Source: JBIOWF01 sp044868295
GTDB taxonomy: Bacteria > Actinomycetota > Actinomycetes > Streptosporangiales > Streptosporangiaceae
DNA length: 42,921 bases
Direction: 5' to 3'
NCBI GenBank assembly: GCA_044868295.1
Contig: JBIOWF010000164.1
Coordinates: forward strand, 1 to 42,921
Position numbers and translations under genes: made by a program. Positions 15,194 to 23,245 of the stretch are shown here, piece after piece. Position 1 is the stretch's first letter; each line of letters starts with the position of its first letter. The notes under the pieces were generated by a model, which was not told where the DNA came from, made no database searches, and saw only the letters and a list, made by a program, of their open reading frames with translations.

Positions 15194-16594
15194 CTACCGC
15201 GCCGGCGCGATGTTGGCGTTGAGATGGAAGAGGTTCTCCGGATCGTAGTCGGCCTTGACACGGGCGAGCCGCTCATACTTCGCCGGGCCGTACGAGGCCC
15301 GCACCCGGTCCTCCTCGAACTCCGACATGAAGTTGACGTAACTTCCCGCGCCCTCGGCGTGCGGCCGCAGCGCCTCCCACAGCTCGCGCACCCACGCCCG
15401 CTCGCCGTCCAGCAGAGCCGGGTCCAAGGTGAGCCCCGTGATGGACACCGCGAAACGCGGCGTCCGGGCACCCCCGAAGGCCGTGGCGTCCTCCGCCACC
15501 TCGGTGTACGCACCGTCCAGGTGGAAGGTCGGCACGAACGACATCGGCGACTTCTTGCGCGGCACGAGCCGGCTCATCACCGCGATCGCGTCGTCGCAGA
15601 GCGTGGGAAGGTACAGGCTCTTGTCATAGGCCAGGACTCCCCACGGCGCGCTGTCGTCGATCATCTTCTGCAGCCGTGTGTACGGCATGGGCGCCGCGAA
15701 CTCGAACAACGGCGGCAGCGCGTCCCGGATCGTCGTCATCGACGCGGCATGCCGCTCCGGTGACGAGAAGCCCGCGACGATCAACGCGTTTCCCAGCGTG
15801 AAGTGATACTTCTCCGGCACGAAAGGCGCGGGAGGGGCGTTCATCCCGAAGGCCATCAGCGCTCCGCTGTGATCCGGCAGGGCCGCCATGGCCTCACGGC
15901 ACGTACGCACCGCCTCCTCCCCGCGTTCCGTCTCCCAGAACAGCAGGCCGACGTGCACGGTCGGCCCGACGGGATACAGCCGATAGGTGAACGAGGTCAC
16001 CACCCCGAAGTTGCCGCCACCGCCCCGGATCGCCCAGAACAGGTCCGGATGGTCGTCGAACGAGGCCCGCACGTACTGCCCATCGGCGAGGACGACGTCG
16101 GCCGAGTCCAGGTTGTCGGCCGTCAGGCCGTACTCACGGGTCAGCCAGCCGAAGCCGCCGCCCAGCGTGAGACCCCCGATGCCGGTGTGGCTGATGGTGC
16201 CCCCCGGCACCGCGAGCCCGTGCGCCTGCGTCGCGACGTCCACGTCCGCCCACGTCGCGCCGCCACCGCAACGCGCCCGGCGGGACACCGGATCGACCTC
16301 GACCCGGCGCAACGCGCTCAAGTCCACGACAAGCCCACCGTCCGCCACGGCCGCCCCGCCGATGTTGTGGCCGCCACCGCGTACCGAGATCTCGAAGCCG
16401 TACTCACGGCCGAACCTGATGGCCGCGGCGACGTCTCCTGGCCCGGTGCACCGGACGATCGCCGCCGGACGATGATCGACGCCGCCGTTCCAGACCGAGC
16501 GTGCGACGTCGTAGTCCGCGTCATCCGCGACGATCACCCTGCCGGACAGTGCCTCCCGCAGCGCTTCCAGGTCGCGATCCATGAGCCGGGTCAT
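15194..16594 (-). CDS. FAD-linked oxidase (BBE-like)
   Basis: This 466-residue enzyme starts at the second of two ATGs (16594), 6 bp after GGGGGAGG; ATG 16597 is too close to that site. The N-terminal PCMH FAD domain shows ISVRGGGHNIGG with the His usually bonded to FAD, LVVDLSALRRVEVD and GIGGLTLGGGFGWL. The C-terminal BBE segment is SYVNFMSEFEEDRVRASYG, ending DPENLFHLNANI. In bicovalent relatives a Cys precedes the VGxGG loop; here it reads PGGTISHTGIGG, so only the His link is expected. Such enzymes oxidise sugars or alkaloid- and polyketide-like alcohols. It converges on the AfsR-type gene, 14 bp apart. Confidence 0.92.
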   Translation of the reverse strand: MTRLMDRDLEALREALSGRVIVADDADYDVARSVWNGGVDHRPAAIVRCTGPGDVAAAIRFGREYGFEISVRGGGHNIGGAAVADGGLVVDLSALRRVEVDPVSRRARCGGGATWADVDVATQAHGLAVPGGTISHTGIGGLTLGGGFGWLTREYGLTADNLDSADVVLADGQYVRASFDDHPDLFWAIRGGGGNFGVVTSFTYRLYPVGPTVHVGLLFWETERGEEAVRTCREAMAALPDHSGALMAFGMNAPPAPFVPEKYHFTLGNALIVAGFSSPERHAASMTTIRDALPPLFEFAAPMPYTRLQKMIDDSAPWGVLAYDKSLYLPTLCDDAIAVMSRLVPRKKSPMSFVPTFHLDGAYTEVAEDATAFGGARTPRFAVSITGLTLDPALLDGERAWVRELWEALRPHAEGAGSYVNFMSEFEEDRVRASYGPAKYERLARVKADYDPENLFHLNANIAPAR

Positions 16595-16597
16595 CAT

Positions 16598-16614
16598 GTA
16601 CCTCCCCCAGGTAC
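16598..16614. promoter_or_regulatory. Inverted repeat covering the FAD oxidase ribosome binding site
   Basis: GTACCT (16598-16603) and AGGTAC (16609-16614) flank CCCCC. On the mRNA the G-rich loop is the Shine-Dalgarno itself. It could be an operator or an RNA switch; both are inference. Confidence 0.35.
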
Positions 16615-16925
16615 GTTCCGCCCCAAATCGGCCACATCCACGATGATGATCTATCTCTAGGGTACCAACCGCCACCCAGACGGGCCCGAAGCGCACGCCA
16701 CAGAGCGAGTGCCGATGCGGCGTGGCATATCTGCAGGCCAGCGAGACCCAAAGGCGCGGACCCGCGAGATCGGCGCATACACCGGCAGCGACCGGCCCGC
16801 CGCCAACCGAGCCCGAACGAATGCCTCGAGCCCGTCGAACACCGCCACGCCAGCCTGCGGAAGCATCGATACGTTGCTCCTGGCCGTCCCGTACGAGTTC
16901 CGGGCCATGATCGCGCGGCCCGCGA
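16615..16925. other. Gap without a recognisable gene
   Basis: This 311-bp stretch lies between the FAD oxidase and the cyclodeaminase-family gene, both on the minus strand. A minus-strand frame (16657-16908, 83 codons, containing AVFDGLEAFVRARLAAGRSL) has coding-like composition but matches no family I know and has no ribosome binding site. It should contain the FAD oxidase promoter; no clear boxes are visible. Confidence 0.4.
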
Positions 16926-17879
16926 TCAGCCGCCGAGGCGCTCGTACACCGCCGTCGCGACGACCAGGTCCTGCCAGGACATACCGGTGGACTTGAACAG
17001 CACCGGCCGGTCGAACTCCACCGATGCCGGATCGGTCACGATCTGGCGCATCGGAATGAGGTGCGCCGCGTTGACGTAGCCCTCCTCGATCGCCTGGATG
17101 ATGTCGCCGGCCTCACGCAGCGCGGTCGCGACGTCTTCGACGACGACGCGCCCCCGGGCCACCAGCGCGCCGTCGACCTCGCGGGCATCGGGCTCGTGCG
17201 AGCCGACCGCGATGACGACGGCCTGATCCTGGATCGAGGCCGAATCGAAGAGCGGTTCGCGGGCGGTCGTCGCGCAGATGATGACGTGTGCCTCGGCGAC
17301 AGCTCGCGCGGCCCGCGCGCTGCCGGAGGCGGCGACCGCGACCGGCAGCGCGCCATGATCGGGCACGCCGGTGCGCTGCGGGTGACGTACCAGATAGGTC
17401 ACCTCAGCGAGTCGGCGGTGCCCCGACAGCGTGTCGACGAGCGTCTCGACATGCCCGCGTCCTTGGGGGCCCGCGCCGAAGACGGCCACGCGCAGCGGGT
17501 CGCGCGCACGGCGCAGCAACGGCAGCACCGCCGCGACCGACACCGCCGGCGTGCGCAGCGTGGTCAGCGCGATGCCGTCGAGCAGGGCCACCGGGGAAAG
17601 GGTCTGGGCGTCGAAGAGCAGGTAGAGGCCTTGAATACGGGGCCGGCCACGTGCCGGGTTGTCCGGCGCCACGGTCACGACCTTCACACCCGCGTGACCG
17701 CCGCCTTCGGCGGGCATCAGCAGCAGCTGCCCGCAAGCGGTGGGCACCAGCGTACGCGAAAGGTCGGCGGCCGGATCGAGACCGCCCCGCAGCGCCGCGA
17801 CGACGGCCTGGACGGCCTGGCGGGGACCGAGCAGCCGCCGCACGTCGTCGCCGGTGATCAATGGAACGCGGTCGATCAT
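16926..17879 (-). CDS. Ornithine cyclodeaminase/mu-crystallin family, likely pyrroline-2-carboxylate reductase
   Basis: This 317-residue enzyme starts at ATG 17879, overlapping the upstream gene's stop by 4 bp (ATGA). Family features are GGHAGVKVVTVAPDNPARG (substrate-binding Lys), LYLLFDAQTLSPVALLDG, LTTLRTPAVS and the dinucleotide-binding VAVFGAGPQGRGHVETL. Members include ornithine cyclodeaminase, alanine dehydrogenase and ketimine reductases. The overlap with a proline racemase-family gene points to trans-3-hydroxyproline breakdown, in which the racemase-like dehydratase yields pyrroline-2-carboxylate and this family reduces it to proline. With the partner broken, the pathway is probably incomplete here. 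Confidence 0.86.
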   Translation of the reverse strand: MIDRVPLITGDDVRRLLGPRQAVQAVVAALRGGLDPAADLSRTLVPTACGQLLLMPAEGGGHAGVKVVTVAPDNPARGRPRIQGLYLLFDAQTLSPVALLDGIALTTLRTPAVSVAAVLPLLRRARDPLRVAVFGAGPQGRGHVETLVDTLSGHRRLAEVTYLVRHPQRTGVPDHGALPVAVAASGSARAARAVAEAHVIICATTAREPLFDSASIQDQAVVIAVGSHEPDAREVDGALVARGRVVVEDVATALREAGDIIQAIEEGYVNAAHLIPMRQIVTDPASVEFDRPVLFKSTGMSWQDLVVATAVYERLGG

Positions 17880-18505
17880 CGCGGCACGAATCCGGGAAAG
17901 AGTTCGTCGACGGGGTCGACCACGAACAGGTGCTCGCCGGTCTTGTGGGCACTGCCGGAGACGACGGGGATGACCGCCGCTCGCCCGTCGGCCGAGACGT
18001 GCCGCAGGACCCGGGCATGGAAGCGGGATCCCACGATGGAGTCGTGCACGAGCAGACGGTCGTCGCCCAGGCGACCGGCGGCGCTCAGCACGGCGACGCG
18101 GGAGGCCGTGCCCGACCCGCACGGGGACCGGTCCACCTCCCCGTCCGCGAAGATCGTGACGTTGCGCTGGTACGGGTTGCCCTCGGCGTCCTCACCCAGA
18201 TCGTCATAGAAGATCGTGCCGTAGATGCCGCTGAGCCGATCGTCGCTGGGATGCCGGGCGTACCGGCTGTCGTTGAGTGCCCACTTGATCTCACGGCCAA
18301 TGGCGATGAGCCGGTCGATGTCGCGAGGTTCCACGGCCAGTCCGACCGCCGCGGCCGCCACGTGCGCGTAGATGGCCCCGCCGTACGCGATGTCCGCCCG
18401 GACGTGGCCACGCGTGGTCGGCACGGCGACATCTTCGGCCACCACGTCGCCGCCGGTGTGATAGTCGACGGCACAGACATCGGACTGCGACATTGCAAGG
18501 CCCAT
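17876..18505 (-). pseudogene. Proline racemase/3-hydroxyproline dehydratase, internally deleted
   Basis: The 209-codon frame starts normally (VCAVDYHTGGD, the family's N-terminal motif) but jumps directly to VVAEDVAVPTTRGHVRADIA, which in intact proteins lies about 130 residues later. The missing part contains the first catalytic residue (Cys, Ser or Thr in the GHG/GHA loop). The second catalytic site DRSPCGSGTAS is intact, as is the C-terminus. The family is about 330-350 residues. The frame is preserved across the junction near 18460-18475. ATG 18505 or 18493 could start it; no ribosome binding site is clear. It cannot carry out two-base racemisation. It was evidently translationally coupled to the downstream cyclodeaminase-family gene. 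Confidence 0.76.
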
Positions 18506-18633
18506 CTGCTGGTGACCGGGTCCACTCGGATCGTACTGCTCATACTCTGCGTGATCTCCGCCTCGCCGGTATGCGCGGGCATAGGAGGTTCGCGGCCCAT
18601 GACACGTTCACCGCGGGCCCTCCGGTACGCGGC

Positions 18634-18879
18634 CTACCTCTCGTGGAGCACGGAGAGGATGTTCCCCGCCGGGTCCATGAACCACGCGATATACGGCCCG
18701 CCGCCCCGGAAGACGCCCTTCTCATCAGCGTCCAGGCCGGGGTAGCGCTCGAAACGCACTCCACGCCGGACCAGCTCGTCCACGGCCTCGTCGATATCGT
18801 CAACCGGAAAGTTGAGAATCGTGAACGACGCCGGGACGTGGTCGGGCTTGGGGTAGACGAGCACATCCGTGCCGCCGAA
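18634..18879 (-). pseudogene. VOC/glyoxalase-fold protein, N-terminus lost
   Basis: The frame reads FGGTDVLVYPKPDHVPASFT then ILNFPVDDIDEAVDELVRRG and GPYIAWFMDPAGNILSVL, the C-terminal two thirds of a well-known VOC subfamily of about 125 residues. An in-frame TGA (18880-18882) stands immediately upstream, and the first beta-alpha-beta unit with its metal ligand is absent. GTG 18864 could start a 76-residue product, but that is half a VOC module pair. Confidence 0.7.
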
Positions 18880-19059
18880 TCAGACAGTCCCGCAATAGGG
18901 CAGACCATCCTGCAAGGCCGCCGCCGAGTCCGAGACTGTTCATCGGCCGCGCGACGGCCACCCGGTTGCGTCAGTGCGCGGCAGGCTAAATGATGGATTA
19001 CTGTCACTTATAGCGCGCAAGGCAATCTGTTCGAGGTCCCATCCTCCTCAGGAGATGAC

Positions 19060-20250
19060 ATGAGCGATTCTGTGACGTTGCCCCTGCACATGCGGCGCAC
19101 CGCGTTCGACCCGGTTCCCGAGCTCGCATCCGTGCGCGACGGGGAAGGAGTGCATCGCACGCCAACCCCGTTCGGCGTGGACGCCTGGCTCGTGACCCGC
19201 TACGCCGACGTCCGACAGGTGCTCAGCGACTACCAACGCTTCAGCAACGCCCAGCAGATCGGCTTCCCGCCGGGCGCGAAGCTGACCGACGAGCAGATCA
19301 AGAAGATGCGGGCGGGCAACCTGCTCGGCTTCGACCCGCCCGAGCACACGCGGCTGCGCCGGATGCTGACGCCCGAGTTCACCATGCGCCGGATGCGCCG
19401 CCTAGAGCCGCGCATCCACACCATCGTCGCCGACCACCTCGACGCCATGGAGCGCACCGGCCCCCCGGTCGACCTCATCACGGCCTTCGCCCTGCCGATC
19501 CCCTCCCTGGTGATTTGCGAACTGCTCGGAGTGCCGTACGCCGACAGGGACGACTTCCAGCGGCGTACCGGCAAGCTGCTGGACATCTCGCTGCCCATGG
19601 AGGAGCGGATGTCGGCGCAGATGGAGTCGCGCGCATACATGGTGGACCTGGTCACCCGCGCCCGCTCCGAGCCGGGCGAGGACATGCTCGGCATGCTTGT
19701 GCGCGAACACGGCGACGACCTGTCCACCGACGAGCTCGCCGGCATCGCCAGCCTGCTGCTGCTGGCCGGCCACGAGACCACCTCCAACATGCTCGGCCTC
19801 GGCACCCTTGCCCTGCTGCGCCACCCCGACCAGCTGGAGCTGCTCAAGAAGGAGCCCGAGCGGATCAACGCCGCAGTGGAGGAGCTGCTGCGCTGGCTCA
19901 GCATCGTGCACTCCGGCGTGGCCAAGTTCACCACTACCGAGGTCGAACTGGCAGGGACGCGCATCCCGGCCGGCGCGCTGATCATGTGCGCCCTGCCCGC
20001 CGCCAACCGCGACCCCGCGTTCATCTCCGACCCCGATCGCCTCGACATCACCCGCGGCGACCTCGGCCACGTCGCCTTCGGCCACGGCGTGCACCACTGC
20101 CTGGGCGCGCCGCTGGCCCGGATGGAGATGCGCATCGCCTTCCCTGCCCTGTTCGAGCGTTTCCCCGGCCTACGGGAGACCGGCACGGCGGCCGAGTTCC
20201 GCTCCTTCCACGTCGTGTACGGGCTGTCCACCTTCGAGGTCGCCTGGTAG
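19060..20250 (+). CDS. Cytochrome P450
   Basis: This complete 396-residue class I P450 starts at ATG 19060 after CAGGAG. Motifs: DPPEHTRLRRMLTPEFTMRR (C-helix), oxygen-binding I-helix LLLLAGHETTSN (AGHETT at 236-241), Glu275-x-x-Arg278 (EELLR) and the heme loop FGHGVHHCLGAPLAR with Cys347 as iron ligand. It is soluble and needs a ferredoxin; the orphan 3Fe-4S ferredoxin at 5896 is a possible but distant partner. The substrate is unknown. A TATAGC -10-like box lies at 19009-19014. A TetR gene follows after 44 bp and probably regulates it. Confidence 0.94.
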   Translation: MSDSVTLPLHMRRTAFDPVPELASVRDGEGVHRTPTPFGVDAWLVTRYADVRQVLSDYQRFSNAQQIGFPPGAKLTDEQIKKMRAGNLLGFDPPEHTRLRRMLTPEFTMRRMRRLEPRIHTIVADHLDAMERTGPPVDLITAFALPIPSLVICELLGVPYADRDDFQRRTGKLLDISLPMEERMSAQMESRAYMVDLVTRARSEPGEDMLGMLVREHGDDLSTDELAGIASLLLLAGHETTSNMLGLGTLALLRHPDQLELLKKEPERINAAVEELLRWLSIVHSGVAKFTTTEVELAGTRIPAGALIMCALPAANRDPAFISDPDRLDITRGDLGHVAFGHGVHHCLGAPLARMEMRIAFPALFERFPGLRETGTAAEFRSFHVVYGLSTFEVAW

Positions 20251-20294
20251 GCCGGCGTTTCATGCGCTCCGCGTAGCTTGCTAGCGTTCAGCCT

Positions 20295-20921
20295 GTGCAC
20301 GAGCAGCGACCGAGAGCCGACGCGGTGCGCAACGCCGACAAGATCGTCAAAGCGGCGATCGCGATCCTGCGCGAGCACGGCCCGGACGTCTCCCTCGAGG
20401 AGATCGCTCGCCACGCGGGGATCGGGAGCGCCACGGTCTACCGGCGGTTCGGCGACCGCGACGGGGTGATCCGGGCCGCCTTCCAGACCTACTTCGCCGA
20501 AGAGGTCGAACCCCTGGTGCTGGCCGCCCGCGACGCCCCCGACGCCGGGCAGGCGCTCACCAAGGCGCTAACCGCCACGATCGCCACCCTCGCTGCCCAT
20601 CAAGGGCTCCTGAAGGCGGCCAAGGCGTCGGGGGCGTTCACCGTCGACATCGCCGCGCGGTTCATGGGGCCGCTCGGCGCCGTGCTGACCACGGCCCAGC
20701 GGCACGGCCACGTGCGGGCCGACCTGATCGTCCGCGATCTGGCCGCGATCGTCGTCATGACGCTCGCCACCGTGCACCCCGGCGACCCCGACCACCACGA
20801 CCCCCACCGCTACCTGGCCCTGCTGCTGTCCAGCCTCCGGCCATCGGCCGACCAGTTGCCCGCCCCCTCGCACACCCACCTGATCCCGGCCACGGACATC
20901 GGCCACTGCCCCAGGCAGTAA
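20295..20921 (+). CDS. TetR-family regulator
   Basis: This 208-residue protein starts at GTG 20295. The helix-turn-helix VSLEEIARHAGIGSATVYRR is followed by FGDRDGVIRAAF. The C-terminal domain resembles the TetR class with the LRPSADQLPAPS ending. It follows the P450 gene by 44 bp on the same strand and is likely its local repressor. It is convergent with azlD, 55 bp away. Confidence 0.88.
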   Translation: MHEQRPRADAVRNADKIVKAAIAILREHGPDVSLEEIARHAGIGSATVYRRFGDRDGVIRAAFQTYFAEEVEPLVLAARDAPDAGQALTKALTATIATLAAHQGLLKAAKASGAFTVDIAARFMGPLGAVLTTAQRHGHVRADLIVRDLAAIVVMTLATVHPGDPDHHDPHRYLALLLSSLRPSADQLPAPSHTHLIPATDIGHCPRQ

Positions 20922-20976
20922 AGGGACCGGCAGCCGAGCGGACGTCGCCGCCTTCATGCACCAGGCGGCACACGTG

Positions 20977-21312
20977 TCAGGAAGGAGCGAAGACGGTGCT
21001 GGCCAGGGCGACGTGGACCGCGGTGCCGCAGAAGATGCTCAAGACCGCGTTGCGCCGCCACAGGTGCAGGCCGATCGTGACCGCCAGGGCCAGGCCGGTG
21101 GGCAGTCCGTACGGATGCACCGTCAGCGAGACGGTGCGAACCGTATAGACGGTGAGGATCACCATCACACCGACGGGCATGTGAGCACTGAGGAAATGGG
21201 CCACCGCACTGGTCCGCAGCGGAATCAGCGCAGCGAAGGGCAGCGCCCGCAGTCCCCACGTGACGGCGGTGGAGATGGCCACGGCGGCGAGCAGGTAGGA
21301 CGTGTCAGGCAT
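20977..21312 (-). CDS. azlD: AzlD-type branched-chain amino acid export subunit
   Basis: This 111-residue protein has four predicted membrane helices (YLLAAVAISTAVTWGLRALP, AHFLSAHMPVGVMVILTVYT, LALAVTIGLHLW and the last AVHVALASTVF). ATG 21312 overlaps the azlC stop by 8 bp, showing translational coupling. AzlD pairs with AzlC to export branched-chain or analogue amino acids. Confidence 0.91.
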   Translation of the reverse strand: MPDTSYLLAAVAISTAVTWGLRALPFAALIPLRTSAVAHFLSAHMPVGVMVILTVYTVRTVSLTVHPYGLPTGLALAVTIGLHLWRRNAVLSIFCGTAVHVALASTVFAPS

Positions 21313-22051
21313 GGGCCGCCCTCTTCCTGCCCAGGACATAGCGGACCAGAATGGCGGCGGTGAAAAGCCCCATGGCGGCCAACAGCATCTGATCGGGAAC
21401 GGCGAGCCTGGCGGCAAGCGCGCACACCAGCGCCAGGACCGGAGTCGGAATGTCACGCCCGGCCCGACAGGCGTCGATGGCCAGGACCACGAACAAGCCG
21501 GTCAGCGCGAAGTCCAGGCCGGCCAGGTGGGTGGGGATCAGCCCCCCGAGTAGAGCGCCGACGGTGGCCCCGGTGACCCAGTATGCCTGCAGGAACACCT
21601 GAAGCCACAGGATGCGCCGACCGGGCCACGACCTGGCGGAAGGCCCGCTGGTCAGCGCATATGCCTCGTCGGTCAGGCCGAAGGTGCTATATGCCTTGCC
21701 GAAGACACCTTTGACTTGGCGCAGGGGGAACGACAGCGCGTAGAACACGTGGCGGAAATTGACCAGGAAGGCGGTCAGCGCGATATGCGTCAGTGGTGTG
21801 GCCGCCACGACGAGCCCCACGAGCAGGAACTCCAAGGAGCCGGCGTAGATCAGGGCGGTGAAGACAGTGGCCCACCACCAGCTCATGCCCGCATGCACGA
21901 CGAGGACTCCGAAGGCGATGCCGAGCGGAAACAGCCCCAGCCCCGCCGAGCCGGAATCCTTCAGGGCCGCTGCCATGTCGGACGAGCTCCCAGGCATGGG
22001 AGGAGACGAAAGCCGATGATGACCGACGGCCTCGGTAGACGAAGAAGCCAT
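21305..22051 (-). CDS. azlC: AzlC-type branched-chain amino acid exporter, large subunit
   Basis: This 248-residue membrane protein has the AzlC signature FPLGIAFGVLVVHAGMSWWW, LIYAGSLEFLLVG, LTAFLVNFRHVFYALSFPL and TFGLTDEAYAL. The first 30 residues are a variable cytoplasmic leader. No ribosome binding site is visible before ATG 22051. It is divergent from an Lrp-type regulator, the same layout as azlB-azlCD of Bacillus, where the Lrp-like AzlB represses the exporter. Confidence 0.92.
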   Translation of the reverse strand: MASSSTEAVGHHRLSSPPMPGSSSDMAAALKDSGSAGLGLFPLGIAFGVLVVHAGMSWWWATVFTALIYAGSLEFLLVGLVVAATPLTHIALTAFLVNFRHVFYALSFPLRQVKGVFGKAYSTFGLTDEAYALTSGPSARSWPGRRILWLQVFLQAYWVTGATVGALLGGLIPTHLAGLDFALTGLFVVLAIDACRAGRDIPTPVLALVCALAARLAVPDQMLLAAMGLFTAAILVRYVLGRKRAAHA

Positions 22052-22070
22052 AACGCAATTTTATGAGGAT

Positions 22071-22121
22071 TTACGCGTAATATGGTTTCCTACTATGACC
22101 TTTCAGCCCGTCTATACGTAA
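22071..22121. promoter_or_regulatory. Candidate Lrp operator sites in the azlC/lrp gap
   Basis: The 80-bp gap is AT-rich for this genome. It holds the perfect palindrome TTACGCGTAA (22071-22080) and a related ATACGTAAT (22114-22122), about 42 bp apart, roughly four helical turns. Paired sites on one DNA face are typical for Lrp octamers. Confidence 0.42.
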
Positions 22122-22131
22122 TGAGATAGCC

Positions 22132-22572
22132 TTGGACGACATTGATCGCGAAATATTGTTTCAACTGCGGCAGGACGGCCGCCTGTCCAACGTCGAGCTG
22201 GCCAAGCGGGTCGGTCTCACGCCGCCGCCGTGCCTGCGCCGGGTCAAGCGTCTGGAGGAGTCGGGAATCATCACGGGATACCGGGCCCGCATCGACCTTC
22301 AGGCCGCCGGCCGCGGCTTCGAGGTCGTGGTCGCCGTGGAGATCGGCGTGAACGACATGGAGACCGTCGAGGACTTCGAGACAACGGTGGCCTCCTACGA
22401 GGAGGTCGTCGACTTTCGCCGGATCTTCGGCCGCCCCGACTACCTCATCCGTGTCGCGGTCGCCGACGTGGCCGCGTACGAGTCCTTCCTCACCACCAAG
22501 CTCCTCCGGCTTCAGGCCATCACCCGGGCCGATTCCCATCTGACCATGAAGAAGATCAAGACCGACGACTGA
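22132..22572 (+). CDS. Lrp/AsnC-family regulator, AzlB-like
   Basis: This 146-residue protein starts at TTG 22132, the only start after an in-frame stop at 22096; its ribosome binding site is weak. The N-terminal helix-turn-helix is LDDIDREILFQLRQDGRLSN, VELAKRVGLTPPPCLRRVKR. The RAM ligand domain follows (GFEVVVAVEIGV, RIFGRPDYLIRVAVADVAAY). By position it is the regulator of azlCD, responding to a branched-chain amino acid. Confidence 0.91.
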   Translation: MDDIDREILFQLRQDGRLSNVELAKRVGLTPPPCLRRVKRLEESGIITGYRARIDLQAAGRGFEVVVAVEIGVNDMETVEDFETTVASYEEVVDFRRIFGRPDYLIRVAVADVAAYESFLTTKLLRLQAITRADSHLTMKKIKTDD

Positions 22573-22589
22573 GTTCAGCCGGGGCAGCG

Positions 22590-22605
22590 TGCGCCAGGAG
22601 GCGCA
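22590..22605 (+). terminator. Short hairpin after the Lrp gene
   Basis: TGCGCC and GGCGCA flank AGGA, 18 bp after the stop codon. The stem is only 6 bp and has no U-tract. The remaining 22606-22700 shows no gene. Confidence 0.3.
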
Positions 22606-22700
22606 GCTGGCCCGCATCGCCGGCGGTATCGTCGGCCCCACGGCGCGACGATCAGACGCGTACCGCGCTGACGATCGATCGCGGGTGGAAGGAGAAACAG

Positions 22701-23106
22701 GTGGAGATCATCACCCGGCAGCCGACGATCAAAGGTTCGGCTGAGATGTTCACCGGTGACGTCTGGTTCGACGTCATCTACCGCGGCGAAGAGCCCTCCC
22801 GGATGCGGGTGACCGTGACGCGCTTCTCCCCGCGCGCCCGCACCGTCTGGCACTCCCACGCAATGGGGCAGGCACTGCACGTCACCGAGGGCGTCGGGCT
22901 GGTGCAGTCCCGCGGCGGCGAGATCGTCGTGATGCGCCCCGGCGACACCGTCCACACGCCGCCGGGCGAATGGCACTGGCACGGTGCCGCGCCCGAACCA
23001 CTTCATGACCCATTTCGCCATGTGGGAAGGCCCCGGTGATGGGCCTGAGGCCGAATGGGGCGAGCCGGTCGCCGAAGAGGAATACCAGGCGCGTCCGGTG
23101 CAGTGA
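22701..23106 (+). pseudogene. Cupin-domain protein with a late frameshift
   Basis: GTG 22701 follows GGAAGGAG by 6 bp. The product is a single cupin barrel: VWHSHAMGQALHVTEGVGLV (metal-binding His motif), GDTVHTPPGEWHWHGAAP. After AAPE the frame runs out at TGA 23037-23039. The +1 frame from 22999 carries the expected ending HFMTHFAMWEGPGDGPEAEW, GEPVAEEEYQARPVQ and stops at 23104-23106. One surplus A at 22996-22997 (GAACCAC for GACCAC) explains the shift. About 35 C-terminal residues are replaced; the metal site survives, so some activity might remain. A sequencing error is possible. Confidence 0.76.
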
Positions 23107-23129
23107 TCCAAAGAACGAGAACGTCGGGT

Positions 23130-23158
23130 CCACGTGCATGCACCCTCGGGTGCCGTGG
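23130..23158 (+). terminator. Hairpin after the cupin gene
   Basis: CCACG (23130-23134) pairs with CGTGG (23154-23158) and, nested, CACCC pairs with GGGTG around TC. It is 24 bp past the cupin's restored stop. There is no U-tract. Confidence 0.35.
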
Positions 23159-23185
23159 AGGTTCAAGCTCTTTGGTTTAGTTGAT

Positions 23186-23198
23186 CTTGGTGACCAAG
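23186..23198. repeat. 13-bp palindrome upstream of the recombinase
   Basis: CTTGGT-G-ACCAAG is a perfect inverted repeat in an AT-rich 80-bp stretch 48 bp ahead of the tyrosine recombinase start. It may be a recombinase or regulator binding site. Confidence 0.3.
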
Positions 23199-23245
23199 CC
23201 AGCGCCTTTACATTGTAGATTTCAATCTGAGGGCTATGATCACAG

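Noticed and set aside
19020..19045. T-arm-like GTTCGAGGTCCC
   Set aside because: No acceptor stem or anticodon arm can be folded around it; no tRNA gene was found in the window.
12189..20921. Secondary-metabolite cluster (AfsR-type regulator, FAD oxidase, P450, TetR)
   Set aside because: No polyketide, peptide, terpene or other core synthase is present, and broken catabolic genes lie between.
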